Below, piece after piece: positions 63,525 through 64,000 of a stretch of DNA of 64,000 nucleotides. Below the pieces are notes generated by a model. It searched no databases, was not told the DNA's origin, and saw nothing but the letters and a program-made list of their open reading frames with translations. The stretch spans positions 64,501 to 128,500 of the forward strand of contig OZ025217.1 of NCBI GenBank assembly GCA_964019055.1, read 5' to 3'. This DNA is from Anthopleura xanthogrammica (Eukaryota; Cnidaria; Anthozoa; Actiniaria; Actiniidae). The position numbers were made by a program, and so were the translations under genes. How positions within the stretch are numbered: the first letter of the stretch is position 1; every line of letters begins with the position of its first letter.

Positions 63525-64000
63525 ATGCCTTCGGTAAGATAAAAACACGTTTTTTTACTTTATTTTTCGATTTACTGATAAACTGACGTTTGAATTTGTA
63601 TCTTTTTTTTTGGTTTCTTAGAAACGTGGTCTTCTTGAAAGGCTTAATGCTGGCGAAGTTGTTGTTGGAGATGGCGGCTTCGTGTTCGCTTTGGAGAAAA
63701 GAGGATACGTAAAAGCCGGCCCTTGGACACCAGAAGCAGTAATCGAGCATCCTGAAGCAGGTATTAAAGTATTATTAGCCCCACAACAGTTGTTCATTGA
63801 AGAATCGGTGGAACTGCGCAATATGTTTGACAAACCTGTTGTATGCGAGTACGAAACGAGTTTAAAGGCCCGTTTACACTAGCAAATTTGTCGCGCGACT
63901 TGAGCGGCGATTTCATCGGCGATTTTATCGCGAACCAAATTCGCGCGTGTAAACGGCCGGCGATTTTATGGCGATTTCACGGCGATTTTTCTGCAATCCT
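63525..64000 (+). CDS. BHMT: Betaine-homocysteine S-methyltransferase, first two coding exons (runs off right edge)
   Basis: Zinc enzyme transferring a methyl group from betaine to homocysteine to give methionine. Exon 1 63525-63533 (MPS), exon 2 63622-63760, phase 1 end, then a donor GTATTA. The protein [20 protein letters not shown] continues [20 protein letters not shown], almost identical to the vertebrate N-terminus; the [10 protein letters not shown] strand-loop is at the homocysteine-binding end of the barrel. The catalytic cysteines lie beyond the window. The sequence after 63760 is intron; from about 63866 it is a GCGATTT-rich repeat beginning GGCCCGTTTACACTAGC. Confidence 0.94.

Overview
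The window is nuclear DNA of a multicellular animal. Every recognisable gene is an intron-rich animal orthologue (3 to 29 coding exons, GT-AG introns mostly of 60-700 bases), the sequence is AT-rich, and the introns are packed with short inverted-repeat transposons and tRNA-derived SINEs. The gene set (ancestral-type insulin receptor, BAX/BAK-type protein with a separate C-terminal membrane-anchor exon, hnRNP K, UBAP2L, DNAAF4) and the level of divergence from vertebrates suggest an early-branching invertebrate; a sponge fits best but this is inference and a cnidarian is not excluded.

Layout. HMGCR (minus, 3' part beyond the left edge) is head-to-head with HNRNPK (plus). HNRNPK is tail-to-tail with DNAAF4 (minus), which is head-to-head with NUDT15 (plus); NUDT15 is tail-to-tail with frataxin (minus), which is head-to-head with ANAPC11 (plus); ANAPC11 is tail-to-tail with UBAP2L (minus). 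So the first 33 kb holds seven housekeeping genes with strictly alternating strands, three of the gaps being short shared promoters. A repeat-rich interval (34.1-38.7 kb) follows, then a two-exon BAX/BAK-type gene (minus) and, divergent from it, a short intronless ORF that carries a textbook BH3 motif (plus). A 5.4 kb repeat-bearing interval leads to a complete 29-exon insulin/IGF receptor gene (47.1-61.0 kb, plus), and the first two coding exons of betaine-homocysteine methyltransferase (BHMT) lie at the right edge. Exons were joined by matching reading phase at every junction; all junctions agree except one base in ANAPC11 and a weak donor in frataxin.

The genes are not a functional operon. 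Two local relations are worth attention: the BAK-like/BH3 pair (effector and candidate activator of mitochondrial apoptosis side by side), and cis-acting inverted copies inside genes. The clearest of these is an 85-base inverted copy of the KH2 exon splice acceptor of HNRNPK in an upstream intron of the same gene. Non-coding space is dominated by more than twenty inverted-repeat elements, several with long G or C tracts, three copies of one SINE family, a 1,000-base near-perfect palindrome with TTAA ends, and an 828-base Mutator-like element with an 11-base target duplication.
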